Positions 9,896 through 18,636 of a stretch of 64,000 bases of DNA are shown here, in pieces. The notes beneath the pieces are model-generated. The model was not told the origin of the DNA. It saw nothing but the letters and a program-made list of their open reading frames with translations, and searched no databases. Positions within the stretch are counted from its first letter, which is position 1. Every line of letters begins with the position of its first letter. Position numbers and translations under genes: made by a program. Origin of the DNA: Paractinoplanes pyxinae (GTDB lineage: Bacteria; Actinomycetota; Actinomycetes; Mycobacteriales; Micromonosporaceae); assembly GCF_026626335.1 (NCBI RefSeq), contig NZ_JAPNTZ010000009.1:186001-250000 (forward strand). The letters are read 5' to 3'.

Positions 9896-11094
9896 ATGGC
9901 GGCTGACACCCACACGATCGGCGGACGCCTGCTCGTGCTGCGCCAGCGCCGCGGCATGACGCAGCAGCAGCTCGCCGACCACTCTGGGATCTCTGTTGGC
10001 ATCATCCGCAAGCTCGAGCAGGGCCAACGTCAGTCGGTCCGGCTGGAAACCTTGACCGCGCTCGCGCACGCCTGGACGTGACCGCCAGTGACCTCGTCGG
10101 TAAACCGCGTGGTCTGGCCACCGGTGCCGAAGATTCCGAGATGGTGCAGCTGCGCCGCGCCGTCCTTGGTTTGGCCGACCTCGACACTAACCCGGTTGCC
10201 GCCCGTACTCTGCAGCCCGGCGTCGCACAACTTTGGCAGCTTTACTGGGCCGGCTCCTATCCGGTGCTGGCCCATGCCTTGCCCGAGCGGATCAGCGCCG
10301 CCCGCGTCGCCGTCAGCACCGCCGCTAAAGCGGACCAGCCGATCGCAGCGACGGTGCTGGCGGAGACTCTGCAAATCACGGCCGCGCTGCTGGCCCATCT
10401 CGCCCACGAAGATCTAGCCCACCTGGCCTTACACGGCGCGAAACGCGCAGCCGAGCACGCCGACGACGAACTGTTGGAAGCCGCGCAGCAGGCCACCCGC
10501 TCGTGGGTGCTGTCCCGCCAGGGCTTGTGGCCGGAAGCCGAGCACCTGGCTACCACCACGGCTGAGCGGATCGAGCCGAAGCTGTCGACCGCCACCGTCG
10601 ACCAGCTCGCCGTCTGGGGTGAGCTGCTGCGTTACGCCGCCGTCGCCCTGTCCCGGTCCGGCAGGCACAGTGAGGCTGCCGAAGTTATCCAGCTGATGGG
10701 CTCTGCCGCTGCCCGCCTCGGCGACGATCCCGTGTCCCGTTACGTCGGTATGCCGTTCGGGCCCACCGTCGTCGGTATGCGCGCCGTAGACGCCGCCATC
10801 TCAGCCGGTCAGCCCCGCCAGGCCCTCATCCGCGCGCAGCACGTTGAGCACCCCGACCGGATGCCACCGGCCATGCACGCCCGCTACCTGCTCAACGTCG
10901 CCTGGGCGCAGACCATCGACATGCGCTCCGGGGAGGCTGTCGGCACCGTGCTGCGCGCCGAGAAGATCGCTCCTGAAGCGCTGCCGCACCAGTCCATCGC
11001 CCGCGCCATCGTCGCCGAGCTGCTGCCCCGCCGCCGCACCCAGCGCCTGCCAGGCCTCCGCGCACTGGCGCAGCGCATGGGCATGGACACCTGA
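9896..11094 (+). pseudogene. XRE-family regulator with TPR-like tail, one-base frameshift
   Basis: The ATG at 9896 has a good ribosome site. Residues 1-60 form a classic helix-turn-helix (LRQRRGMTQQQLADHSG, then IRKLEQGQRQS). The frame stops at 10081 within the sequence ALAHAW. Adding one C to the CC at about 10073 gives ALAHALDVTASDLVG and joins the 10078-11094 frame. That frame is an alpha-helical, TPR-like domain of about 330 residues ending in the family-typical EALPHQSIARAIVAELL and LPGLRALAQRMGMDT. Corrected length is about 399 residues. It probably controls the adjacent small operon (11272-13853). Dead gene versus sequencing indel cannot be told from here. Confidence 0.8.
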
Positions 11095-11271
11095 CCCGCA
11101 ACTCACTGACCCACCCCGGGTCACCTCTGCACCGACGGTGACCCTCCAACCAAGACACCGTGGGTCATCGCCGTCGCACGGTTCCGCCATACGTTTCGGG
11201 TATCGGCACAGCCGCCCGGCCGCCGGGCCGGCCAGCCGGACCACATCCCCGATCCGGAAGGAACCACGGGC

Positions 11272-11853
11272 ATGAAGACCCCCACGCTCGACCCGAACAC
11301 GGTTGGCCCCCGCGCCGCGGAGATCCTCAACGCGATCAAGGCCCATCCGCTCTACGAGCGCCTCACCGGCTCGTCCATGAAGTACTCGACCTGCTGGGCC
11401 ACCTTCACCGGCTACCCGACGGTCAGCCAGTGGGACCTCGACCGTGACTCGGCGCCGCTGCTCGAGGAGGCCCTGCGCTCCCTGGCGCTCAAGGCCGCCG
11501 TGTTCGAGCTGACCGGCGGCGACGAGGAAACCGCCGAGCTGCTCCTACCGCCGGCCGTCGACGAGATGGTCCACGCCGTCCTCGCGCAATTCACCGTCAT
11601 CTGCAAGATCCAGGAGGCGATCGGCGTGCACTTCCCGCACGCCACCGAGCACGAGGAATTTAGCTACACCCGAGGCTGCACCACCGACGCCTACTACGCC
11701 GCCGCCGGGTGGGGCGAGCAGCCCACCCGCTACTGGCTGGACGCCGCCGAAGTGAACCGGCGCCTGAACATCCTCGAGGAGAAGTACGGCAAGGCCGGCA
11801 TCATCGGCAACGGCCGCAGCCACAACATCAACTTCGAGGCCGTTCCCGCCTAA
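11272..11853 (+). CDS. Conserved hypothetical protein (glycine-rich-domain-like helical core)
   Basis: This 193-residue protein starts at an ATG preceded by GGAAGGAA. The centre (PPAVDEMVHAVLAQFTVICK, then HFPHATEHEEF) resembles the DELWH-type helical core of GRDP/DUF1399 proteins, in which an acidic residue, a Trp/Met and a His recur. The C-terminal part (RYWLDAAEVNRRLNILEEKYG) is helical. The resemblance is weak and no reaction can be proposed. It lies between the XRE gene and the HD/phosphotransferase pair and ends in a 4-base convergent overlap with the minus-strand gene 11850-12305. Confidence 0.55.
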   Translation: MKTPTLDPNTVGPRAAEILNAIKAHPLYERLTGSSMKYSTCWATFTGYPTVSQWDLDRDSAPLLEEALRSLALKAAVFELTGGDEETAELLLPPAVDEMVHAVLAQFTVICKIQEAIGVHFPHATEHEEFSYTRGCTTDAYYAAAGWGEQPTRYWLDAAEVNRRLNILEEKYGKAGIIGNGRSHNINFEAVPA

Positions 11854-12305
11854 CGACGGGCCAACTCCCGCGACAGCACCCGGCGCAGTGCCGTTACCAC
11901 CGCGCCGGGTGCGAAGCGCTCACCCGCCTGCCGCTCCGCCCGCGCCACCGCTCCGAAAATCTCATCCGAGTCAGCCGTCCGTAGCACGGCGACCAACCAG
12001 CCCTCCAGGTCGTCCACGTGCGCCGGTAACTCCAAGGCCTCCGCCGAGGGCGCCGGAAGGGCCGAGTTTGCCTCCATCGACGGCACCGGCGTACTGGCGG
12101 AGGCATAACGGCCCGGCGGCATTCCCACCCGGTACGGGTGCACGCACACCGCCGTACCGTCAGGGCCCACTCGCCAGCCCACCTCAGGCCGATACGCCAG
12201 CTCCCGGGCTGGCCGGGCCACCACATCGAACTTTCCGGGGCCGAGTTCCTGAGCCGGGCACACCGAACAGGTGTCGTCACACCACTGCGGCAACGGGCCA
12301 ACCAT
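11850..12305 (-). CDS. Hypothetical protein, Cys-containing N-terminus
   Basis: This 151-residue frame has protein-like composition throughout. It opens with CDDTCSVC, a possible metal-binding or redox cluster, and a beta-rich middle (VGWRVGPDGTAVCVHPYRVG) leads to a helical C-terminus. It is antisense to its neighbours and its stop overlaps the stop of 11272-11853. I do not recognise the family. The spacing to the divergent HD gene (35 bp) would put both promoters in a very short interval. Confidence 0.5.
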   Translation of the reverse strand: MVGPLPQWCDDTCSVCPAQELGPGKFDVVARPARELAYRPEVGWRVGPDGTAVCVHPYRVGMPPGRYASASTPVPSMEANSALPAPSAEALELPAHVDDLEGWLVAVLRTADSDEIFGAVARAERQAGERFAPGAVVTALRRVLSRELARR

Positions 12306-12339
12306 CCCCCCATCGTAAGAGAGAAGGGATAACCCGCTG

Positions 12340-12915
12340 ATGACCGTCCTCGCCCCACCCCGTCACCCGATGGTGCAGTCCGCCCTCAACGACGCCAGAA
12401 CCTGGTGTGTCGGGCAGATCATCGACGACCGGCCCGCCCTGGCCCACGCCGTCAAGGTCGCCGTGACCATTGGCGCGCACGTGCCCGACCCGGAAACTGA
12501 CCTCATCGCCGCGGCGCTGCTGCACGACTCCCCAGACCTCGCCCCGCCCTACATCGACCTCGACCGGCTACTCACTACCCGTTACTCAGCCACGGTCCGC
12601 CGCATCGTCCGCGTCATGCACGACGAGCACCGCAGCCTCGACACCGACAGCCCACAGATCGTCGTCGACGATCACCAGGTGCTCCTAGCCTCCACCGCCG
12701 ACCGGATCGTCGCGCTGTCCTCCCTGATGGCCCGGGCCCGCAGGTCCGGCGACGTGACCACCTTCTTCGCCCGCCGCCGCCCGCTCCTTCAGCTGCTCCC
12801 GCACTTCCACGCCTGCTGCGATGCGAGCGCCGGCCGGGTTCCCGACACCATGACCGCGGCCCTCGGCGCTGCCCTCACGCGCCTCGACCACGTCACCGAC
12901 GGAATCCCGCGTTGA
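12340..12915 (+). CDS. HD-domain protein (SpoT/(p)ppGpp-hydrolase-like fold)
   Basis: The 191-residue protein has an HD-superfamily metal site: His36 in ALAHAVKVA, His62-Asp63 in ALLHDSPD with Asp66 three residues on, and a later Asp in STADRIVALSSLM, as in SpoT-type HD hydrolases. The length suits a stand-alone HD module without a synthetase domain. It could remove pyrophosphate or phosphate from a nucleotide, but the substrate is not evident. Its stop overlaps the TTG start of the phosphotransferase by four bases, so the two are translationally coupled. Confidence 0.75.
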   Translation: MTVLAPPRHPMVQSALNDARTWCVGQIIDDRPALAHAVKVAVTIGAHVPDPETDLIAAALLHDSPDLAPPYIDLDRLLTTRYSATVRRIVRVMHDEHRSLDTDSPQIVVDDHQVLLASTADRIVALSSLMARARRSGDVTTFFARRRPLLQLLPHFHACCDASAGRVPDTMTAALGAALTRLDHVTDGIPR

Positions 12916-13853
12916 CCAGCTGGAGCTCCGCCCTGCTCGAGCAGCTAGCCACCAAACTCTGCCGAGCCGCAGGCCTGCCCGCCCCGCATCAGCGCACCAC
13001 CATTCGCGAATGGGAGCTGTGCGGCGTGCATCGCCTGCACCTGCCCGACCGCACCCTCATCCTGAAGCTCGCGCTGCCACCGTTCACCAACGAGCCAGTC
13101 ACGCTGACCGCGCTCGCTGCCGCCGGCATCCCCGTCCCCGCGCTCCACGCCTACACCCAGCACGCCGACGTGACCGGCATGCTCATGGCCGATCTCGGAC
13201 CGGCGCTGCACGCACCCACATACGAACAGACCGCGGGGGCCGCAGCCGCGCACCTGCACCGACCCGACCCGCTACCCGGCCACCCCACCGTCGACACAGC
13301 GGCGCTGCACGACACCGCCGTCCAAGGCCTCGCGCTCGTCGACCAAGCCCACGCCGTCGGCGCGATCGCCAACCCCGGCCCGCTCCACGCCGCCCTGAAG
13401 CATCTCGACCAGTTCGCCGCGCTCCGGGCCCGCGACACCGACCGGCCGCCTTACGGCATCTGTCACGGCGAACTCCACCCCACCGCGTTGCACATCAGCA
13501 CCATCGGCCAGCACTTCGTCGACGTCCCGCTTGCGCACACCGGGCCCGGTCTGCTCGACCTGGCCAGCGTCCTCGGTGTTAGAGCGGTCGACGTCAACGC
13601 CATGCGTACGCTTATCTCTTCGTATGTGCGGACCGGTGGCCACCCGGACGCCGGCGCGGACCGCGGGGGACTCGACTCGGCCAGGTGGGCGCTCGGGTGG
13701 CACCGCGTGCTGTCCGCGCTCCGGCATCTACGGCAGGCGGGTGCCGACCAGCCCGTCGATGGTGTCGGCCACTTGTCACCTTCTCCACCGCCGAACGACG
13801 ACGTCGGTGCGGCCGAGCGGCAACTTCGGGCCGCCATCCAGCTGCTCGAGTAG
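12912..13853 (+). CDS. Phosphotransferase-family kinase-like protein
   Basis: The 313-residue protein has an APH/choline-kinase-type layout. The N-lobe contains RTLILKLALPPF (candidate ATP-binding Lys) and PVTLTALAAAGIPVPALHA. The C-lobe Brenner-type motif is CHGELHPTALHIS, followed by FVDVPLAHTGPGLLDLASV. The HGD Asp is Glu here and the usual Asn is Ala, so catalytic activity is questionable. The Asp of the metal loop (VDVPL) is kept. It is coupled to the HD gene, and the two may make and unmake a phosphorylated product or form a regulatory pair. Substrate unknown. Confidence 0.65.
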   Translation: MTSWSSALLEQLATKLCRAAGLPAPHQRTTIREWELCGVHRLHLPDRTLILKLALPPFTNEPVTLTALAAAGIPVPALHAYTQHADVTGMLMADLGPALHAPTYEQTAGAAAAHLHRPDPLPGHPTVDTAALHDTAVQGLALVDQAHAVGAIANPGPLHAALKHLDQFAALRARDTDRPPYGICHGELHPTALHISTIGQHFVDVPLAHTGPGLLDLASVLGVRAVDVNAMRTLISSYVRTGGHPDAGADRGGLDSARWALGWHRVLSALRHLRQAGADQPVDGVGHLSPSPPPNDDVGAAERQLRAAIQLLE

Positions 13854-14239
13854 TCCGGGGCGCGGTCGCTCGTTGATTAGGCTGCCGGCCGCCCATTCCA
13901 TAAAGGTGCGTGCACGCTCCGCGAATGCTGTGACCCCCGCAGAATGCGAGGTCTACAGCAGAGTTCACGGGGCGCGCATCTGCGTGCGCGGGCGGACGCG
14001 CTGCCATCCATCCAGTTCGGTACCGGCCGGCCCGAGCGCAGCTGCGGACGAATCGGACATCCTGGAATCCGGGCGGCCTGAAAGTTTCTATCCTGGCGCA
14101 GCACCTGGCCGACTTCGGCCCGCGGGTGGCCGTTCCCGTCGCGTGGCGGGTCCGGCCCCCTGTCCTGAGCCCGACACCGCCCGGGCGCTTAGCCGCCTGC
14201 GGTAACGTGCTCGCGTACGTCAGGTGGGCGGTAGCCTCC
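13854..14239. other. No gene seen
   Basis: A GC-rich stretch with only frames of biased composition in all directions. It separates the phosphotransferase from a truncated minus-strand gene and may contain the lost 3-prime end of that gene. Confidence 0.4.
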
Positions 14240-14604
14240 GGCACGTCGGCGCCGATAGTGTCCCAGAAGACCGGGGAGTCATCGATGTGCCCGCCCAGGG
14301 CGTGCCAGACGAATCCAGGGTTCTCCGTACGTAGCGCGGCCAGGCCGGCGGCGGCCAGGACCCAGCGGCGATAGGGCTTCTGGGTGCGCGGCTGCTCGAC
14401 CCAGCCGATCCGGGACCCGGGGAATAGCTGGTAGTCGACCTCGAAGACGAACTGGTCGCGTACGGAGGTGTCGCCGGCATCGAAGGCCCGCAGACCACCA
14501 ATATCGACCGCGGCATCCGCGGCCAGCGTCCACTCGACCACGCCCAACGCGATCCGCGACGGGAGCCAGCTTCCCGTCGCCGTGTCAGGTGGATTCAGCC
14601 CCAC
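14240..14604 (-). pseudogene. Truncated conserved hypothetical gene (acetyltransferase-like C-terminus)
   Basis: From the start at 14604, the first about 120 codons read as a compact domain: IALGVVEWTLAADAAVDIGG, VRDQFVFEVDYQLFPGSRIG, YRRWVLAAAGLAALRTENPG, then VWHALGGHIDDSPVFWDTIG. The last two blocks are GNAT-like (helix followed by a position where an enlarged or altered residue count would place the substrate). After about 14240 the frame continues for 200 codons of Arg/Pro-rich sequence with no coding character, so the gene has lost its true end. Confidence 0.5.
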
Positions 14605-14725
14605 CGATTACGACATCATCGCCAGCCAAGTCTGGGACATCCTGATCATCAGTCGTAGCATCTCCGAGGCGGTAAACCCCGCCCAAGCGGCCGACGAAAT
14701 AGTCGATCTTATCCGGGGCTGCTGA
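14582..14725 (+). CDS. Short ORF, possible C-terminal gene remnant
   Basis: From GTG 14582 the frame gives 47 residues (DYDIIASQVWDILIISRSIS, then a DEIVDLIRGC end). Composition is clearly protein-like, but the start overlaps the beginning of the opposite gene and has no obvious ribosome site. The ending resembles the last helix of TetR-type regulators, so it may be a remnant. It precedes the GNAT gene by 13 bases. Confidence 0.3.
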   Translation: MSGGFSPTDYDIIASQVWDILIISRSISEAVNPAQAADEIVDLIRGC

Positions 14726-14738
14726 ACTAGGAGTAAAT

Positions 14739-15215
14739 ATGCGCATCGTCGCCCTCAACGACGCCCTTATCTCAGACGTTGAGGATCTGATGGCGTTGGG
14801 CGAACCCTACGTGCGAGCGCGGACGAGCTCGGACTATTGGCTATACAGTGCTTTGTTCTCCACCACCTGCCCCGTCGCGCTAACCGACGATCGGGTCGTC
14901 GGGGCAATTATCGCAATGCGCAGTCAGGACGATCCCAGAGACGTCTACATACAAGACGTGATGACCGATCCGGCCCATCGTGGTCAGGGCATCGCCGCAG
15001 CGCTGCTGCAATCGATCACCGTCCAGGCCAACGTGTGGCAGTGCCGCCGGATCTACCTGACGTCAGAGCCAGATAATCATGCGGCTGCCATGGCCTGGCA
15101 TAAGGTTGGCTTCATCAACATTCCCGGCGACCACGTCGTCGACGGCGTTCAGGTCATCTCCAACTTTAAAGGACGGGGTAAAGATCGAGCCGTCTACGAG
15201 CTCACCCTCGCGTGA
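14739..15215 (+). CDS. GNAT-family N-acetyltransferase
   Basis: The 158-residue length is typical. The acetyl-CoA loop is visible as DVMTDPAHRGQGIAAALLQS (R-GxGxA pattern) after the beta-4 strand, and beta-5/helix-4 as YLTSEPDNHAAAMAWHKVGF. AGGAG precedes the ATG. The substrate is unknown. It is isolated between a gene remnant and two convergent minus-strand genes, so it may be a single-gene cargo. Confidence 0.85.
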   Translation: MRIVALNDALISDVEDLMALGEPYVRARTSSDYWLYSALFSTTCPVALTDDRVVGAIIAMRSQDDPRDVYIQDVMTDPAHRGQGIAAALLQSITVQANVWQCRRIYLTSEPDNHAAAMAWHKVGFINIPGDHVVDGVQVISNFKGRGKDRAVYELTLA

Positions 15216-15424
15216 GCAACGGATCGAGGAGACGGCTGCCCATTACACGGCGTCAACGTAGAGCTGCGCTCGCGGATGGTCACCGCTAGCGCTAAGTACT
15301 TTCACCAAACGCAGCGGGTCTATCCGAAAGACGTCGGATCTCGAACGCGGAGCGTATTTTGTCCGTACCGCTTCCATAAAGCTGAGTTGTCACGTGCCTT
15401 CAACGTTCGGATCCGATGACTCGG

Positions 15425-16342
15425 TCACGCAGCGCGGATATAGGTCGACCAGCGTGCGTCTTGATCTTCGTTTCGATAGGTATTTAGCCGCCGTTGCCAT
15501 TCAGGCCGGAGAATTGGTCGGCTGGCGAGTACGGGCACCAGGCTGGTAACAAGCTTAAATTCCCGCAGTCGACGCAAAGTTGAAAAGCCGGGCCATGTGA
15601 TCACGTCGAAACCGTACTGGCCGGTCAGGGCGCCATAGTCGTCCCCGGGATAGTCGAACCTCAGCTTGCCGACGGCCACCGGTACTAAGTCCCATTCTCG
15701 AGGGCCACTACAGCTTGAGTCGAAGTCGCAGATCGCTGGACCTGCGACGCCAGCTATGAGGTTCCCCATGAAGGCGTCACCATGGATTGGGCCCGGCGGA
15801 AGTTCGTAGCTCAGGTTGGCGAGTGCTTCCTCCAGTCGGTCGCATTCGGCTCGCATGTACGCTACGTCGTCGGTACTTACGCCGTCGGGCTCGTCAAGGC
15901 GGCTCTGGATTTCGCCGATCGGCGTCCACCGAGGCAAGCCGGCTTCGGGCGGGGCGAGCGTATGCCACTGCTGCAGGATCGCGCCCAAGTCAGCACCACT
16001 CAACTGCTGATCGCCAACACGCACCTCATGCCAGAGCGTCACTTTGAGGCCGTCGATGATCAAGGGCTGGGCGCCGCTGAGAAGACGGACCGCTGGCACG
16101 TCTCCGTGCTCGAGCCATCGGGCAACACGGATCACCTTATTGACGCGATCAGCCATGGTGGACGATGCCGCGATGCGAGCCACGACGCGGGAAGCGGGCA
16201 GTCGAAAGACAGCGTTATTGGTGAACTTGATCAACTGGGCGTCGGTGGCATCGATCCCAGTTGCCACCTGTACGCGTGCGAGGACCGCGCGTAGGCGCTC
16301 CTCTGAGATCCGCCCGCCCGGCGGTGAGCTTCGGCTAGTCAT
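15425..16342 (-). CDS. Aminoglycoside-phosphotransferase-family kinase
   Basis: The 305-residue protein has intact catalytic motifs: PIHGDAFMGNLIAG (HxDxxxxN is HGDAFMGN) and ICDFDSSCSGPREWDLVP (DFD metal loop, then the W-D-L helix). The N-lobe contains VVARIAAS and a helix with ARWLEHGDVPAVRLL. This sequence is closer to an active enzyme than the other two phosphotransferases here. The ATG overlaps the stop of the upstream XRE gene (ATGA) and has GAGGAGG inside that gene, so both are made from one transcript. Substrate unknown: antibiotic, sugar and homoserine-type alcohols are all possible in this fold. Confidence 0.82.
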   Translation of the reverse strand: MTSRSSPPGGRISEERLRAVLARVQVATGIDATDAQLIKFTNNAVFRLPASRVVARIAASSTMADRVNKVIRVARWLEHGDVPAVRLLSGAQPLIIDGLKVTLWHEVRVGDQQLSGADLGAILQQWHTLAPPEAGLPRWTPIGEIQSRLDEPDGVSTDDVAYMRAECDRLEEALANLSYELPPGPIHGDAFMGNLIAGVAGPAICDFDSSCSGPREWDLVPVAVGKLRFDYPGDDYGALTGQYGFDVITWPGFSTLRRLREFKLVTSLVPVLASRPILRPEWQRRLNTYRNEDQDARWSTYIRAA

Positions 16343-17709
16343 CCTCCTCGAAGCGTAACAATACGCCGGGCAAGTGCCGCAGCCTCGTCGCTAGACTCTG
16401 TTCCGGTTGCTTTCAGTAGCGGCAGAAGCCGATCGACGGTTCGCACGGACCGTACTTGGCTGGCCATGTCGACGGCACGGTTACCGTCGGCGATTCCTCC
16501 GTTGTTGTCGCCGGCTTTTAACCGAGCTGTGGCGAGGGCGGTCAGCTCGAAGACCGCACTGCGGGTATTCCCTGCTCCGCGCCCCTCGATGCTCTGGGTC
16601 AGGTGCCGGACCGCCTTCGCGAAGTTGTCGCTACCTGCACTGCCGTTACACAGCTCCGCGTAGATCATTCCCGTCAGGGCTGACAGATCGGCAGCGCCGA
16701 AAAAGGCAACCCATGCAGGTAGGTCATCTTCTCCTCTGCTGAATTCGTGCTGCGCTCGGCCGAGGGCGCTGATGGCCTTATTGTCGTTACCCATTAGTGC
16801 GTACGCCCAGCCGGCGTTGGCGTGAAGCATCGCGACAGTTAGGGGATCATCGGCGTCCTGCGCGGCAAGCTGGCCGAGCTGGAAGAACCTCAGTGCCTGC
16901 TCTATGTGCCCACGGTGCAGGTGGATTCGCCCAAGTCGATAGAGCACGTTTGCAGCCAGTGAGAGGTTGTCGTTGGCCTTCGCTTGCTCTAGGGCGAGGG
17001 CGAAGTGTCTACGGGCGCTTCCGTAGAGGCCGACATCGAACGAACTCCAGCCAGCAAGGTTGTGTAAATCAGCGGTAGCCAAGCAGAGGTGCCGACGAAC
17101 CTCGTCGCTGCATCTCGATCCCAGCATTGACCGGGCATAGTCGGTCTGCGCGAGGACTGCCTCGCGGCACGCTCCTCCGCCGTGTTGATAGTCCACAGCC
17201 CTAAGAATTCGTGTTAGGTGTTCAAGATTGTCGATGTCGCTGTGGCCGACACGTTCAGGAACTGGCGTCCGGCTGCGAAAAAGCGGTTGCCACCATAGGT
17301 CAGTCTCCGGCAGAGAAGTCCCCATCATGGTTTCGGCTGCGTGCTGGAGGGAGCGGCGAATCTCTTCCGCTTCATCAGCCCCCGTCACGCCCACCGTCAA
17401 GGCGTCCTCGACCGGCGAGTGATCCTCCCGGTCGTAGTTGCCCAACCCCATGTATCCGCGTGGGATCTTAAGCCCGTCGGCGATCCGCAGCAAAACGGGA
17501 TATGCCATAACGATTCGGCCGCCGACGATCTCGGAGATTTCGGACTGGGACTGCTCAGTTAACTGACCTATGCGGCGTTGGGAGAAACCAGACCTGCTCA
17601 AGTGCCGGAAGACATAGGCCAGATCGTGTCGAGCAAGGGCGGCGCGCATCGGCGGGGTTTCCCAGATGCTCGGAGGGGGAGGTCCACCGTCTGACCGAGT
17701 CGAGTTCAC
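16339..17709 (-). CDS. XRE-type regulator with TPR-like C-terminal domain
   Basis: The 456-residue protein starts at GTG 17709 (GGAG upstream). Residues about 30-85 form the helix-turn-helix (YVFRHLSRSGFSQRRIGQLT, SEISEIVGGR). The rest is an all-alpha TPR-like array with recurrent A-x-x-x-YRLGRIHLHRG, FFQLGQLAAQ and LHANAGWAYALMG repeats. This architecture is common for actinobacterial regulators that bind a ligand or peptide in the TPR part and often sit beside the gene they control. Here the partner is the overlapping phosphotransferase. The frame is intact, unlike the 9896-11094 relative. Confidence 0.85.
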   Translation of the reverse strand: MNSTRSDGGPPPPSIWETPPMRAALARHDLAYVFRHLSRSGFSQRRIGQLTEQSQSEISEIVGGRIVMAYPVLLRIADGLKIPRGYMGLGNYDREDHSPVEDALTVGVTGADEAEEIRRSLQHAAETMMGTSLPETDLWWQPLFRSRTPVPERVGHSDIDNLEHLTRILRAVDYQHGGGACREAVLAQTDYARSMLGSRCSDEVRRHLCLATADLHNLAGWSSFDVGLYGSARRHFALALEQAKANDNLSLAANVLYRLGRIHLHRGHIEQALRFFQLGQLAAQDADDPLTVAMLHANAGWAYALMGNDNKAISALGRAQHEFSRGEDDLPAWVAFFGAADLSALTGMIYAELCNGSAGSDNFAKAVRHLTQSIEGRGAGNTRSAVFELTALATARLKAGDNNGGIADGNRAVDMASQVRSVRTVDRLLPLLKATGTESSDEAAALARRIVTLRGG

Positions 17710-17860
17710 GGGCGCTCCATGCCGTCAGGATTCGTGACCGAAGGATAACGCTGAATCCAGCCCGGCGGAACCGTGATCGGTCGAGCCGATCGGCCGAACT
17801 GGTCAGAGTGCAGATAGGCGTTGATGATCGTTTGGCGCTCTTACTGCAGCTGTCCCTGAG

Positions 17861-18565
17861 ATGGGAGTTTCGCTCTCAGAGGTGGATGTTAGATATCCGC
17901 CGTGGGAGCGTCCGGGGCGGGTGAAGGTGGTTCAACATCGAGACGCGTTAAGCGTCGGCATGCTAGTGCATGATGCGTACTGGCTCGTGCACTTCGATGT
18001 CAGCGGAGCTCTCAAGAGTTCCATGCGAGCAGCCGATCGGATTGTCGCAGCGTCCGTCTTGGCGGAACTGATCGACATCGGACAGATTGCAGTTGAAGCG
18101 GATCACGTCATCCTGCAGGAAACGGCGCCGATCGCTGATCGGTTATTGGCGTCAGTCCACAGGCAGCTCGCCGAGGACTCTGCGCTGCATCCGGTCGATG
18201 TCATCGACGGCTTGGTGCCGGGAGTCCGGGAGCGGGTGGCGGACCACTTGGTGGCCAGCAAACGTGCGATTCGGCGGCGGTCCGGTTGGCGGCAGGTGGC
18301 TGTGCGACGCGAGGGTGATCTTGCGCCGGCGGCGGTGGAGGCTGATCTCGTTGACAGTGTCGTGCAGGGGCGTCGGTTGACAGATGGGCAATGGTTGTTG
18401 GCCACGTTGCTGCATCACGCCGGCGGCGACGGTTTTCTGCTTAACACCCTTCCGTCGGGCATGGTGGCTAGAGCGTTGGCAGGTGAAACTGTGGCGACTC
18501 GGCGATACCGCCATTTGGTGAATGCGGCTGTTTCCTCTCTGCGGGCAATTTCAGTGTCGGCTTAG
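17861..18565 (+). CDS. GPP34 (GOLPH3-like) family protein
   Basis: The 234-residue helical protein contains the GPP34 signatures ADRIVAASVLAELIDIGQIA (helix-1 region), HPVDVIDGLVPGVRERVADH (the D/P-rich middle) and GVRRVL-equivalent LLHHAGGDGFLLNTL at the end. Actinobacterial GPP34 proteins are relatives of yeast Vps74/GOLPH3, which bind phosphoinositides and Golgi enzymes. The bacterial role is not settled. It is followed after 70 bases by a permease in the same direction and may mark the start of the region-3 cluster. The start codon is not certain. Confidence 0.65.
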   Translation: MGVSLSEVDVRYPPWERPGRVKVVQHRDALSVGMLVHDAYWLVHFDVSGALKSSMRAADRIVAASVLAELIDIGQIAVEADHVILQETAPIADRLLASVHRQLAEDSALHPVDVIDGLVPGVRERVADHLVASKRAIRRRSGWRQVAVRREGDLAPAAVEADLVDSVVQGRRLTDGQWLLATLLHHAGGDGFLLNTLPSGMVARALAGETVATRRYRHLVNAAVSSLRAISVSA

Positions 18566-18636
18566 CTGGTGGTGAGGGCGGGTCCTGCCTGCGGCCTGTG
18601 AATCTATTTCTCGTTCTCTTCGGTTTGGAGTTTGTT

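Noticed and set aside
13612..14239. The rest of the 330-codon minus frame beyond 14240
   Set aside because: It is Arg/Pro-rich and overlaps the intact phosphotransferase gene. Only the first about 120 codons look like protein.
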